Shown: positions 16,459-24,664 of the stretch, piece after piece
Numbering within the stretch: position 1 is the stretch's first letter
Layout: the number at the start of each line of letters is the position of its first letter
Assembly (NCBI RefSeq): GCF_008704495.1
Contig: NZ_CP023699.1
Location: forward strand, 682,001-746,000
From: Streptomyces kanamyceticus
Lineage (GTDB): Bacteria > Actinomycetota > Actinomycetes > Streptomycetales > Streptomycetaceae
Reading direction: 5' to 3'
Length of the DNA: 64,000 bases
Program-made: the position numbers and the translations under genes
Notes under the pieces: generated by a model
Databases searched by the model: none
Told to the model about the DNA's origin: nothing
The model's input: only the letters and a program-made list of their open reading frames with translations

Positions 16459-17871
16459 ATGCCAGAGGGAGACTGTAGGCCGCACGACACACCAGCGCGC
16501 ACCCGGGCCCTGGACACGGTGACCGAGGCCGAAGTGGAGGCGCTGGTCCGTGGCATCTGCTTCAAGACCGGGCCGCCTCGCACCACCGGTGTCGAACTGG
16601 AATGGCTCGTCCACGAACCGGGCCTGCCGCACAAGACCGTTCCCACCGCCCGCCTCGAAGCGGCCTACGCCGCACTGCGGGCCCTGCCCCTGCACTCGCT
16701 CATCACCGTCGAACCCGGCGGCCAGCTGGAGCTCAGCTCGCTTCCCGCCCCGTCCCTGATGGAGTGCATCTCGGCCATGCGGGCCGATCTCCGCGTCGTC
16801 CGCGACGCGTTACATTCCCACCAGCTCACCCTCAGCGGCTTCGGCGCCGACCCGTGGCGGCCACCGGCCAGGATCCTGCACGAGCCGCGCTACGACGCCA
16901 TGGAGTCCTGCTTCGACCGGGCGGGCCCCTCCGGCCGCCGCATGATGTGCTCGACCGCGTCCGTGCAGATCTGCCTGGACGCCGGGCACGAGGAGCCGGG
17001 ACCGCTCGGCTACGCGCGGCGCTGGCGCCTCGCGCATCTGCTCGGGCCCGTCCTGGTCGCGGCGTTCGCCAACTCCCCGCTGCAGGACGGCCGCGGCACC
17101 GGCTGGCGCTCCACCCGGCAGGCCATCTGGGCGGGCATCGCCCCCGGCAGGTCGGGGGCGCCGCCGCTCGACGGCGAGCCCCGTGAGACCTGGACCCGGC
17201 ACGCGCTCGACGCCCCCGTCATGTGCGTCAGAGACCTCGACGACAGCGCCGGGCAGACCGCCTGGCCCGTGCCGGACGGCCTCACCTTCCGTGCCTGGAC
17301 CCGCTCGAAGGCGCCGAGAGCGCCCACCCGCGAGGACCTGGACTACCACCTGACCACGCTGTTCCCGCCGGTGCGCCCGCGCGGCCACCTGGAGCTGCGC
17401 ATGGTCGACGCGCAGCCGGGCGAGGACGGCTGGATCGTGCCGCTCGCCGTCACCGCCGCGCTGTTCGACGACCCGGAGGCCGCGGAGACCGCCTACCGCG
17501 CGGTCAAGCCGCTCGCGGAGCGGGCCGGTCCGCCCGGCTCGCCCGCCGCGCCGCAGAGCCCGCTCTGGCTGGACGCGGCGCGGCACGGCCCGGCCGACGC
17601 CGAGCTGCGCGAGGCCGCCGTCGCCTGCTTCGCCGCGGCGGCCGACGCGCTGCCCCGGATGGGCGTGAGCACGGACGTCCGGGACGCCGTCGTCACCTAC
17701 GGCGCCCAGTACGTGGCGCGCGGGCGCTGCCCCGCGGACGACCTCCTGGACGCGCTGCGCCACGGCGGTGCGCCCGGCCCCCGCCCCCTTGACGACACAC
17801 CTCACGGCTCACCTCACGACACACGTCACGACACACGTCACGACACACCCGGGAAGGACGCCCGCCGATGA
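16459..17871 (+). CDS. egtA: Glutamate-cysteine ligase EgtA, ergothioneine biosynthesis
   Basis: A 470-residue GCS2-type ligase that makes gamma-glutamylcysteine, the sulfur donor for ergothioneine. Recognisable segments are GVELEWLVHE, VEPGGQLELSS (nucleotide/Mg site), CFDRAG, MMCSTASVQICLD and LELRMVDAQP. The first gene of a four-gene operon with consecutive overlaps (egtA-egtB ATGA, egtB-egtC TGATG, egtC-egtD GTGA). Start ATG 16459 with GGAAGGA upstream. The C-terminus carries a short His-Asp-Thr-Arg repeat (three 12-bp DNA units) that is not part of the enzyme fold and is probably a replication-slippage tail. Confidence 0.95.
   Translation: MPEGDCRPHDTPARTRALDTVTEAEVEALVRGICFKTGPPRTTGVELEWLVHEPGLPHKTVPTARLEAAYAALRALPLHSLITVEPGGQLELSSLPAPSLMECISAMRADLRVVRDALHSHQLTLSGFGADPWRPPARILHEPRYDAMESCFDRAGPSGRRMMCSTASVQICLDAGHEEPGPLGYARRWRLAHLLGPVLVAAFANSPLQDGRGTGWRSTRQAIWAGIAPGRSGAPPLDGEPRETWTRHALDAPVMCVRDLDDSAGQTAWPVPDGLTFRAWTRSKAPRAPTREDLDYHLTTLFPPVRPRGHLELRMVDAQPGEDGWIVPLAVTAALFDDPEAAETAYRAVKPLAERAGPPGSPAAPQSPLWLDAARHGPADAELREAAVACFAAAADALPRMGVSTDVRDAVVTYGAQYVARGRCPADDLLDALRHGGAPGPRPLDDTPHGSPHDTRHDTRHDTPGKDARR
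17815..17850 (+). repeat. 12-bp tandem repeat within egtA 3' end
   Basis: Three head-to-tail copies of CACGACACACGT (17815-17826, 17827-17838, and 17839-17850 with two changes) encode HDT-R-HDT-R-HDT near the EgtA C-terminus. A short coding minisatellite likely to vary between strains. Confidence 0.8.
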
Positions 17872-19199
17872 CAGGGCCCACCGCCGACCCCGAAGACCTG
17901 CGGCAGCGCGCGCACGCCGCGCTGCTCGCCGCCAGGGACCGCACCTCCCTCCTCACCACCTGTGTCGAGGACGCCGAACTCACCGCGCAGCACTCGCCGT
18001 TGATGTCGCCACTGGTTTGGGACCTGGCGCACATCGGCAACCAGGAAGAGCAGTGGCTGCTGCGCGCGGTCGCCGGGCGCGACGCCATGCGGCCCGAGAT
18101 CGATCCGCTGTACGACGCCTTCGAGCACCCCCGCGCCGAGCGTCCCGCCCTGCCGCTGCTCGCACCCGCCGAGGCCCGCCACTACGCGGCCGAGGTGCGC
18201 GGGCGCGCGCTCGACGTCCTGGAGAAGACGCCGCTGCACGGCAGCCCGCTCACCGACGCGGGGTTCGCGTTCGGCATGATCGCGCAGCACGAGCAGCAGC
18301 ACGACGAGACGATGCTGATCACGCACCAGCTGCGCGCGGGCCCGACGGCGCTCACCGCGCCCGACCCCGCACCGCTCGACGCGCCCTTCACCGGGCCCGC
18401 CGAAGTCCTGGTGCCCGGCGGCCCGTTCACCATGGGCACCTCGACCGAGCCCTGGGCCCTGGACAACGAACGACCGGCCCACCACCGTCTCGTACCGCCC
18501 TTCTTCATCGACACCACACCGGTGACGAACGCCGCCTATCTGCGCTTCATCGAGGACGGCGGCTACGACGAGATGCGCTGGTGGACACCGGCGGGCTGGG
18601 CGATGGTCCGTCAGAACCAGCTCACCGCACCGCTGTTCTGGCGCCACGAGGGCGGGCAGTGGCTGCGCAGGCACTTCGGGACGGTGGAGCAGGTGCCGCC
18701 CGACGAGCCGGTCCTGCACGTCAGCTGGTACGAGGCAGACGCCTTCGCGCGCTGGGCCGGGCGGCGGCTGCCCAGCGAGGAGGAGTGGGAGAAGGCCGCC
18801 AGGTACGACCCGGGCTCCGACCGCTCCATGCGCTACCCGTGGGGCGACGCGGACCCCACGCCCGAGCGGGCCAACCTGGGCCAGCGCCACCTTCGCCCCG
18901 CCCCCGCCGGAAGCTATCCGGCGGGCGAATCCCCGCTCGGCGTACGCCAGTTGATCGGTGACGTGTGGGAGTGGACGACCAGCGGCTTCCTGCCCTATCC
19001 GGGCTTCGCCGCGTTCCCCTACCGCGAGTACTCGGACGTGTTCTTCGGCGGCGACTACAAGGTGCTGCGCGGCGGCGCCTTCTCCGTCGACGCGGTGGCC
19101 TGCCGCGGCACGTTCCGCAACTGGGACCACCCGGTGCGGCGGCAGATCTTCGCCGGGTTCCGCACGGCGCGCGACGCCGCTCCCGCCGGGGCCGCCTGA
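17868..19199 (+). CDS. egtB: Ergothioneine sulfoxide synthase EgtB
   Basis: A 443-residue non-heme iron enzyme that joins gamma-glutamylcysteine (or cysteine) to hercynine with O2. The N-terminal DinB-like domain has the metal histidines in WDLAHIGNQEEQW and QHEQQHDETM. The C-terminal formylglycine-generating-enzyme fold covers about 175-435, with VPGGPFTMGT, PVTNAAYLRFI, RLPSEEEWEKAA, GDVWEWT and RRQIFAGFR. All family landmarks are present. It is overlapped by egtA upstream and egtC downstream, consistent with translational coupling. Confidence 0.96.
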   Translation: MTGPTADPEDLRQRAHAALLAARDRTSLLTTCVEDAELTAQHSPLMSPLVWDLAHIGNQEEQWLLRAVAGRDAMRPEIDPLYDAFEHPRAERPALPLLAPAEARHYAAEVRGRALDVLEKTPLHGSPLTDAGFAFGMIAQHEQQHDETMLITHQLRAGPTALTAPDPAPLDAPFTGPAEVLVPGGPFTMGTSTEPWALDNERPAHHRLVPPFFIDTTPVTNAAYLRFIEDGGYDEMRWWTPAGWAMVRQNQLTAPLFWRHEGGQWLRRHFGTVEQVPPDEPVLHVSWYEADAFARWAGRRLPSEEEWEKAARYDPGSDRSMRYPWGDADPTPERANLGQRHLRPAPAGSYPAGESPLGVRQLIGDVWEWTTSGFLPYPGFAAFPYREYSDVFFGGDYKVLRGGAFSVDAVACRGTFRNWDHPVRRQIFAGFRTARDAAPAGAA

Positions 19200-19954
19200 T
19201 GTGCCGTCACCTCGCCTTCCTCGGCCCGCCCGAGCCGCTCGGCAGTCTCCTCGTGGAGCCCGCGCACAGCCTGTACCGCCAGTCCTGGGAGCCCCGGCGC
19301 CAGCGGCACGGCACCGTCAACGCCGACGGGTTCGGCGTGGGCTGGTACGCCGAGGGAGACCCGGTGCCCGCCCGCTACCGCCGCGCCGGGCCGATCTGGG
19401 GCGACCAGTCGTTCGCCGACCTGTCCCGGGTGGTGCGCACCGGGGCACTGCTCGGCGCGGTGCGGGACGCGACCCTCGGGGGCGCGGACGGGGAGGCCGC
19501 GGCCGCCCCGTTCGCCTCGGGGCCCTGGCTGTTCAGCCACAACGGGGCGATCGCGGGCTGGCCGCGTTCCCTGGCGTCCCTCGCCGCCCGGCTGCCCGCC
19601 GCCGAACTACTCTCGATGGAGGCGCGCTGCGACTCCGCGCTGGTGTGGGCGCTCGTGCTGCACCGGCTGCGGGCCGGTGACGAGGAGGGCCAGGCCCTCG
19701 CGGACACCGTCATCGAGGTCGCCGACGCCGCCCCCGGATCGCGCCTCAACCTCCTCCTCACCAACGGCGACACAGTCGCCGCGACCGCCTGGGGCGACAC
19801 CCTCTGGTACCTCGCGGAGCCCGACCGCCGCACCGTCGTCGCCTCCGAGCCCTACGACGACGATCCGCACTGGCGCGAGGTGCCCGACCGCACCCTGCTC
19901 GCCGCAAGCCGCACCGACGTACTGCTGACCCCGCTCAAGGAGCCCACCGCGTGA
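19199..19954 (+). CDS. egtC: Gamma-glutamyl hercynylcysteine sulfoxide amidohydrolase EgtC
   Basis: A 251-residue class II glutamine amidotransferase-like Ntn hydrolase. The start MCRHLAFLG exposes the catalytic Cys2 after Met removal, and NADGFGVGWY, FSHNGAIAGW and ARCDSALVWALVL are conserved. It removes glutamate from the EgtB product. The ATG at 19199 shares bases with the egtB stop (TGATG). Confidence 0.95.
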   Translation: MCRHLAFLGPPEPLGSLLVEPAHSLYRQSWEPRRQRHGTVNADGFGVGWYAEGDPVPARYRRAGPIWGDQSFADLSRVVRTGALLGAVRDATLGGADGEAAAAPFASGPWLFSHNGAIAGWPRSLASLAARLPAAELLSMEARCDSALVWALVLHRLRAGDEEGQALADTVIEVADAAPGSRLNLLLTNGDTVAATAWGDTLWYLAEPDRRTVVASEPYDDDPHWREVPDRTLLAASRTDVLLTPLKEPTA

Positions 19955-20913
19955 GCCCGTTCCTGCTGACCCGGACCCTTCCCGAGGACGCCACCGACGC
20001 CGCGCTGCGCGCCGACGTGCTGCACGGCCTCAGCCGCACCCCCAAGACGCTGCCGCCCAAGTGGTTCTACGACGCGCGCGGCAGCGCCCTCTTCGAGGAG
20101 ATCACCACCCTGCCCGAGTACTACCCGACGCGCGCCGAGCGCGAGATCCTGGTCACCCGCGCCGCGGAGATCGCGGAGATCACCGGCGCGCGGACGCTGA
20201 TCGAACTGGGCTCGGGCTCCTCGGAGAAGACCCGTCACCTCATCGACGCCATGGCCACCCTGGACACCTACGTCCCCGTGGACGTCAGCGAGAGCGCGCT
20301 GACCGGCGCCGCGAACGCGCTCCTCGCCCAGCGCCCCTCGCTCTCCGTGCACGCGCTGATCGCCGACTTCACCCGCGGGCTCGCGCTGCCCGGCACGCCC
20401 GGGCCGCGCCTGGTCGCCTTCCTCGGCGGCACGATCGGCAACCTGCTGCCCACGGAGCGCGCGGCGTTCCTCGCCTCCGTGCGCGGACTCCTCTCCCCCG
20501 GCGACATGCTGCTGCTCGGCACGGACCTGGTGAAGGACGAGTCGGTGCTCGTCTCCGCCTACGACGACGGGGCCGGGGTGACCGCCGCCTTCAACAAGAA
20601 CGTCCTCACGGTGATGAACCGCGAGCTGGAGGCCGACTTCGACCCCGCGGCCTTCCAGCACGTGGCCGTCTGGGACCGCGAGCACGAGTGGATCGAGATG
20701 CGGCTGCGCGCGCGGGCCGACCAGACGGTGAAGATCCCCACGCTCGGCCTCGCGGTCGACTTCACCGCGGGCGAGGAACTCCGCACGGAGATCTCGGCGA
20801 AGTTCAGGGAGGACGGCGTACGCTCCGAACTCGCCGCCGCGGAGCTGAAGCTGAGCCACTGGTGGACGGACGAGAGAGGGCGCTTCGCGCTGTCGCTCAG
20901 TACGGCCGCGTAG
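19951..20913 (+). CDS. egtD: L-histidine N-alpha-methyltransferase EgtD
   Basis: A 320-residue SAM enzyme (DUF2260 family) that trimethylates histidine to hercynine, the first committed step. Conserved segments are PPKWFYDARGSALFEEITTLPEYYPTR split around the substrate site, the SAM motif ELGSGSSEKTRHL, FLGGTIGNL, and the C-terminal RMR-like IEMRLRARADQ. The GTG start at 19951 overlaps the egtC stop. The pathway's lyase gene (egtE) is not adjacent, as in other Streptomyces where it lies elsewhere. Confidence 0.96.
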   Translation: MSPFLLTRTLPEDATDAALRADVLHGLSRTPKTLPPKWFYDARGSALFEEITTLPEYYPTRAEREILVTRAAEIAEITGARTLIELGSGSSEKTRHLIDAMATLDTYVPVDVSESALTGAANALLAQRPSLSVHALIADFTRGLALPGTPGPRLVAFLGGTIGNLLPTERAAFLASVRGLLSPGDMLLLGTDLVKDESVLVSAYDDGAGVTAAFNKNVLTVMNRELEADFDPAAFQHVAVWDREHEWIEMRLRARADQTVKIPTLGLAVDFTAGEELRTEISAKFREDGVRSELAAAELKLSHWWTDERGRFALSLSTAA

Positions 20914-20931
20914 GTCAGGACCCGGCTCAGC

Positions 20932-22230
20932 TCACGGACCCGCCACGTCCAGGACGTCGGTGATCCGGCCCGACGCCCTGCGCGCCTCGGTCGCCGGGTC
21001 GCCGCCGTTCAGGACCTTGGTCATATAGCCCTTGATGGGGTTCTTCGCCTCGACCCCGGCCCAGCGGGGCGAATTGGGGGTCGCGCGGCCGTTCGCCGCA
21101 CCGACCGCCATCGCGGCGCTGCCCTCGTCGCCCGCGACCGCGGGGGCCAGCTTCGCCTTGTTCGGTACGTAGTTCATGGTCCGGGCCAGATCGGTCTGCC
21201 ACTTCTTGCCCGCCAGGGCCTCGATGACCTTGACGGCTCCCTTGTGGTCGTCGCCGCGCTCGGGCACGACGAGGTCGGAGCCACCGGTGAAGACCGCGCC
21301 CGGCTTGCCCGCCGTCTTGCCGGGGATGGGGAAGTAGCCCAGCTTGCCCTTCAGCTCGGGGTTCTTCTCCTCGATGGCCCGCGCCGCGCCCGGCACGGCG
21401 ATGATCTGCGCGACGCCGCCCTTCGCGAACACCCCGGACTGCGCCGGATGTTCCTCGTCGGCGTCGCGCGGCCCCTGCCCGAGCGCCTGCAACTGCCGGT
21501 AGAACTCCATGCCGCGCAGCGCGGCGGGCGCGTGGAGCGTGCCCTTCCAGGACCCGCGGGTCTCCTTGGCGAGGTCGCCGCCCTCGTCCCAGATGAACCC
21601 GGAGAGGGTGTACCAGTCCTGGCCCGCGAGGTAGATGCCCTGGCTGCCGCCGGTGTTGAGCTTCTCGGTGTCCGCGAGCCACTGCGCGCGCGTGCGCGGC
21701 GGGCTCTTGATGCCCGCCTCGGCGAACAGGTCCTTGTGGTAGATCACGACGCGGTTCGCGGCGTACCAGGGGATGCCGTACTGCGCGTTGTCGAAGCGTC
21801 CCGGCTCGGCGAGGCCCGGCAGCCAGTCGTCCATGCCGAGGTCGCGCGCGGACTCCAGCGTGAGGTCGTACAGGCCGCCCTCGTCGACGTACTGCGCGAC
21901 CTGGGTGTTGCCGACCTCGATGACATCGGGTCCATCACCGCTGTCGTCCTTGAGCGCCTTCTTCACCTTGGCGCCGATGCCGGTCCATTCCTGGACGCGT
22001 ACGTCCAGGTCGATGTCGTCGTGCTGCTTCTCGAAATCCTCGGTGAACCGATCGACGAATTCCGGTGACGCGCTGCCCTTCATCAGCCAGAGGGTGACGG
22101 TCCTGCGCCCGTCCTTCCCCGGCAGCAGCCCGCATCCGGCGAGCAGGGTCGAGGAGGCGACGACGAGGACGAGCGCGCGGACGTGGACGCGGGGCGTGCT
22201 GGGGCGGCGGCGGGGCTTCACGTGGGTCAC
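20932..22230 (-). CDS. ABC-type sugar solute-binding lipoprotein
   Basis: A 432-residue extracellular solute-binding protein (family 1). A positively charged N-terminus and hydrophobic helix end in the lipobox LLAGC, so it is membrane-anchored. The mature protein has typical VTLWLMKGSASPEFVDRFTEDFEKQ, GPDVIEVGNTQVAQYV and GIPWYAANRVVIYHKDLF segments. The GTG at 22230 is chosen as the first start giving a proper signal peptide; GTG 22221 is possible. No permease or ATPase genes are adjacent, so it is an orphan binding protein sharing a transporter. A DasR-like palindrome is upstream, hinting at an amino-sugar or chito-oligosaccharide ligand. Confidence 0.9.
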   Translation of the reverse strand: MTHVKPRRRPSTPRVHVRALVLVVASSTLLAGCGLLPGKDGRRTVTLWLMKGSASPEFVDRFTEDFEKQHDDIDLDVRVQEWTGIGAKVKKALKDDSGDGPDVIEVGNTQVAQYVDEGGLYDLTLESARDLGMDDWLPGLAEPGRFDNAQYGIPWYAANRVVIYHKDLFAEAGIKSPPRTRAQWLADTEKLNTGGSQGIYLAGQDWYTLSGFIWDEGGDLAKETRGSWKGTLHAPAALRGMEFYRQLQALGQGPRDADEEHPAQSGVFAKGGVAQIIAVPGAARAIEEKNPELKGKLGYFPIPGKTAGKPGAVFTGGSDLVVPERGDDHKGAVKVIEALAGKKWQTDLARTMNYVPNKAKLAPAVAGDEGSAAMAVGAANGRATPNSPRWAGVEAKNPIKGYMTKVLNGGDPATEARRASGRITDVLDVAGP

Positions 22231-22305
22231 TTTCTGCCTGCGGACAGGGAAGGGCGGGCCCGACGCGGGGGGTGAGCACGAAACTCGAACGGGTATGGCT
22301 GGATT

Positions 22306-22319
22306 TTGGTCTGTACCAA
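22306..22319. promoter_or_regulatory. DasR-like (dre) palindrome upstream of the solute-binding lipoprotein
   Basis: TTGGTCTGTACCAA: arms TTGGT (22306-22310) and ACCAA (22315-22319). The inner 12 bases match 10 of 12 positions of the DasR-responsive element core TGGTCTAGACCA as I remember it. It lies 76 bp from the lipoprotein start in the divergent region shared with dodecin. GntR-type control by GlcNAc status is the inference. Confidence 0.5.
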
Positions 22320-22396
22320 TGAGTCGGTCAAGGGGTGTGTGCCATCTCGCGTGTCCGCGCGGACTGGGGCACGGTGGAGTGGCGGCATTCCTTGGC

Positions 22397-22428
22397 GTCA
22401 CTCCGACGTCACTCCGACGTCAACTCAC
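22397..22428 (+). repeat. 11-bp direct repeats before dodecin gene
   Basis: GTCACTCCGAC occurs at 22397-22407 and 22408-22418, followed by a partial third copy (GTCAACTCAC) at 22419. The 11-bp period matches one helical turn, so a protein-binding array is possible; no regulator is identified. Confidence 0.45.
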
Positions 22429-22447
22429 GGCCGGGAGGCATCTCCTC

Positions 22448-22657
22448 ATGTCGGATCACACGTATCGCGTCACCGAGATCGTCGGCACCTCGCAGGAGGG
22501 GGTCGACCAGGCCATCCGCAATGGGATCGCGCGGGCCTCGCAGAACCTTCGGTCGCTGGACTGGTTCGAGGTCACGCAGGTGCGGGGGCATATTGAGGAC
22601 GGGGAGATTCAGCACTATCAGGTGGGGCTGAAGGTTGGGTTCCGCTTGGAGGAATAG
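22448..22657 (+). CDS. Dodecin (flavin-binding)
   Basis: A 69-residue dodecin: MSDHTYRVTEIVGTS, then ARASQNLRSLDWFEV with the conserved Trp that stacks on flavin, QVRGHIEDGEIQHYQV and a C-terminal KVGFRLEE strand. Dodecins form hollow dodecamers that bind FMN or FAD and are thought to buffer flavins. Start ATG 22448 behind GGGAGG. It is short but the whole family pattern is present. Confidence 0.93.
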   Translation: MSDHTYRVTEIVGTSQEGVDQAIRNGIARASQNLRSLDWFEVTQVRGHIEDGEIQHYQVGLKVGFRLEE

Positions 22658-22696
22658 GTGGTGCGTGCGGGGGCCGGGGCGGGTGTCGTCGTTCGG

Positions 22697-22945
22697 CGCG
22701 GGTGCGTCGGGGGTTCGCGCAGTTCCCCGCGCCCCTGAAGACGATCGTTCACCGCGGGTGCGTCGTGGTTCTCGCGCAGTTCCCCGCGCCCCCTAAAAGC
22801 GTCCCCTCACCGCGGGCGCGTCGTGGTTGCTCGCGCCGTTCTCCGCGCCCCCAAAAGCGTCCCCTCACCGCGGGACCGTCGTGGTTGCTCGCGCAGTTCC
22901 CCGCGCCCCCAAAAGCGGCCCTTCGCCGCGCCCCTGAAGGCTGTC
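22697..22945 (+). repeat. Tandem Streptomyces intergenic repeat, four units of 56-58 bp
   Basis: Units begin CGCGGG at 22697, 22753, 22811 and 22869. Each contains a GTCGTGGTT-like stretch and the block GCGCAGTTCCCCGCGCCCC, followed by AAAAGCG or TGAAGACG and TCAC. The block is a very common intergenic sequence in Streptomyces genomes; a tandem array of it is less usual. It fills the gap between dodecin and the convergent HAD gene and may act as a terminator region. Confidence 0.85.
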
Positions 22946-22946
22946 C

Positions 22947-23483
22947 TCAGGTTCTGCCCTCCTGTTCCTGGGCCTTCTTCAGGGTTTCCGATGTGGTTGC
23001 CCAGTCGGCTCTTACGACCCTGAAGCCCGCGCGCTCCGCCTCGGCGCAGACCAGTTCGTCGTCGTCCACCAGCATGTGGATCTCTCGCTTGCGGGCGAGG
23101 TCGCGGAGGGTTTCCAGTTTGGTGCGGCGGGCCGGGCGGCGGTCGTCGTTGCGGCGCATCCAGATGCGGCCCTTCGGCAGGCCCTGGCGGGTCAGCCACT
23201 CCTCGGTGTCGGTGCGGCAGCGTTCGGGGCGGCCCGTCAGGTAGACGACCTCGTACTCCGCCGCGCTCCGCAGGGCGAGCTCGACGCCCCGCGCCAGGGG
23301 CGGGTCCTGGGGAGCCGCCGCGAAGAACGCGTTCCAGTCGCGCGGCGTGCGCTCCAGGAAGCGCTGGCGGTGCGCGGTATCCGCGAGCGTTCCGTCGAGG
23401 TCGAACACGGCCAGGGGTGCCAGGGGTGCCAGGGGTGCCACGGGTGCCACGGGTGTCGGTCGTCTGTTGTTGTTCTGAGTCAC
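22947..23483 (-). CDS. HAD-superfamily phosphatase (polynucleotide 3'-phosphatase-like)
   Basis: A 178-residue HAD protein with motif I FDLDGTLAD (Asp nucleophile), motif II VVYLTGRPE (Thr) and a motif IV-like MLVDDDELVCAEA, the pattern of polynucleotide-kinase 3'-phosphatase and related small HADs. The GTG at 23483 is taken as start because the protein then opens with a short low-complexity leader (PVAPVAPLAPLAPLA) before motif I. That leader is encoded by five 9-bp tandem repeats and probably varies in length. Substrate unknown. Confidence 0.85.
   Translation of the reverse strand: MTQNNNRRPTPVAPVAPLAPLAPLAVFDLDGTLADTAHRQRFLERTPRDWNAFFAAAPQDPPLARGVELALRSAAEYEVVYLTGRPERCRTDTEEWLTRQGLPKGRIWMRRNDDRRPARRTKLETLRDLARKREIHMLVDDDELVCAEAERAGFRVVRADWATTSETLKKAQEQEGRT
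23412..23456 (-). repeat. Five 9-bp tandem repeats in the HAD gene
   Basis: On the plus strand CAGGGGTGC occurs at 23412, 23421 and 23430, then CACGGGTGC at 23439 and CACGGGTGT at 23448. The repeats encode alternating Ala-Pro-Leu and Ala-Pro-Val units at the protein N-terminus. Confidence 0.85.
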
Positions 23484-23544
23484 CTCGTCAGCGTAGGCAA
23501 CGCGGGGTGGGGAATGCGGGCGCCGCCCACGCGTTGACACCAGC

Positions 23545-24561
23545 GTGAGCTCAGTGATCGCGGGAACCCGCTTCTCCGTCCTCGACCGTTCGCGCACCCG
23601 CCAGGGGCACGAAGGGCCATCGGCGCTGCGCGACACCGTGCGGCTCGCCCAGGAGGTCGAGGCGCTCGGATACGACAGGTTCTGGGTCTCGGAGCACCAC
23701 GGGGTGCCCGGCGTCGCGGGCTCCGCGCCCACCGTCCTCGCGGCGGCCGTCGCGGGGGCCACCAGCACCATCCGGGTGGGCACCGGCGGCGTGATGCTGC
23801 CCAATCACCAGTCGCTCGTGGTCGCCGAGCAGTTCGGGGTCCTCGAATCGCTCTTCCCCGGCCGGATCGACATGGGTCTCGGGCGGTCCGTCGGCTTCAC
23901 GGACGGGGTGCGCAAGGCGCTGGGCAGGGACAAGCACGACGCGGACGACTTCGCGGCGCGGCTGACCGAGCTGCTCGGCTGGTTCCGCGGCACGTCGGAG
24001 ACCGGGGTGCGGGCCAGGCCCGCCGAGGGGCTCACCGTCCCGCCGTTCGTGCTGGCCATCGGCGAGGGCGCCCGCATCGCCGCGGAGGCGGGGCTTCCGC
24101 TGGTCATCGGGGACCTCAGGGGCCGCGAGAAGATGCTGCGCGGCATCGACGAGTACCGCGCGTCCTTCCGGCCCTCGTCGTGGTCCACGGAGCCGTACGT
24201 GGTGATCTCGGGGACCGTCGCCGTCGCGGAGACCGAGGAAGCGGCCCGTCGCCTCCTGGTGCCCGAGGCCTGGTCGATGGCGTACTCCCGCACGCACGGT
24301 ACGTTCCCGCCGCTGCCGCCCGCCGAGCGGGTCGCCGAGCTGGCCATGACGGAGAAGGAGCGCGGCTTCTACGAGTCGGGGCTGCGCGGCCATGTGTACG
24401 GCACGGAGGAGCAGGTCGCCGACGAACTCGGGACGGTGATCAAGGAGAGCGGCGCTCAGGAGGTGCTCGTGACGACCAGTACGTACGACCGTGCGGGCCT
24501 CCTGGACTCCTTCCGGCGCCTTGCCCGCGTGGCCGGTCTGACGCCCGCCGGGACCCCATGA
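23545..24561 (+). CDS. LLM-class flavin-dependent oxidoreductase (luciferase-like monooxygenase)
   Basis: A 338-residue TIM-barrel flavoprotein of the MsnO8/bacterial luciferase-like group: LAQEVEALGYDRFWVSEHHGVPGVAGSAPTV with the active-site histidines, RVGTGGVMLPNHQSLVVAEQFG, and FPGRIDMGLGRSVGF. It uses reduced FMN and O2 on an unknown substrate. The GTG start at 23545 is 61 bp from the divergent HAD gene. Its end is followed at once by a strong hairpin terminator. Confidence 0.9.
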   Translation: MSSVIAGTRFSVLDRSRTRQGHEGPSALRDTVRLAQEVEALGYDRFWVSEHHGVPGVAGSAPTVLAAAVAGATSTIRVGTGGVMLPNHQSLVVAEQFGVLESLFPGRIDMGLGRSVGFTDGVRKALGRDKHDADDFAARLTELLGWFRGTSETGVRARPAEGLTVPPFVLAIGEGARIAAEAGLPLVIGDLRGREKMLRGIDEYRASFRPSSWSTEPYVVISGTVAVAETEEAARRLLVPEAWSMAYSRTHGTFPPLPPAERVAELAMTEKERGFYESGLRGHVYGTEEQVADELGTVIKESGAQEVLVTTSTYDRAGLLDSFRRLARVAGLTPAGTP

Positions 24562-24564
24562 GGT

Positions 24565-24613
24565 CCCGTCCGCGCCACCCGCAGGGATCGGCCCTGCCGG
24601 TGGCGCGGACGGG
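24565..24613. terminator. Bidirectional intrinsic terminator
   Basis: A perfect 15-bp inverted repeat: CCCGTCCGCGCCACC (24565-24579) pairs with 24599-24613. An inner 6-bp stem is GCAGGG (24581-24586) with CCCTGC (24592-24597). It sits between the convergent luciferase-like and permease genes. There is no U tract, as usual in Streptomyces. Confidence 0.85.
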
Positions 24614-24664
24614 CGCGGCGCTCCCCTGGGCTCGGGGGACGGATCCAGCAGGAGCACCGCGGTC

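Noticed and set aside
20932..22230. Solute-binding lipoprotein as part of a full ABC uptake operon
   Set aside because: No permease or sugar ATPase gene lies on either side; the neighbours are egtD and dodecin.
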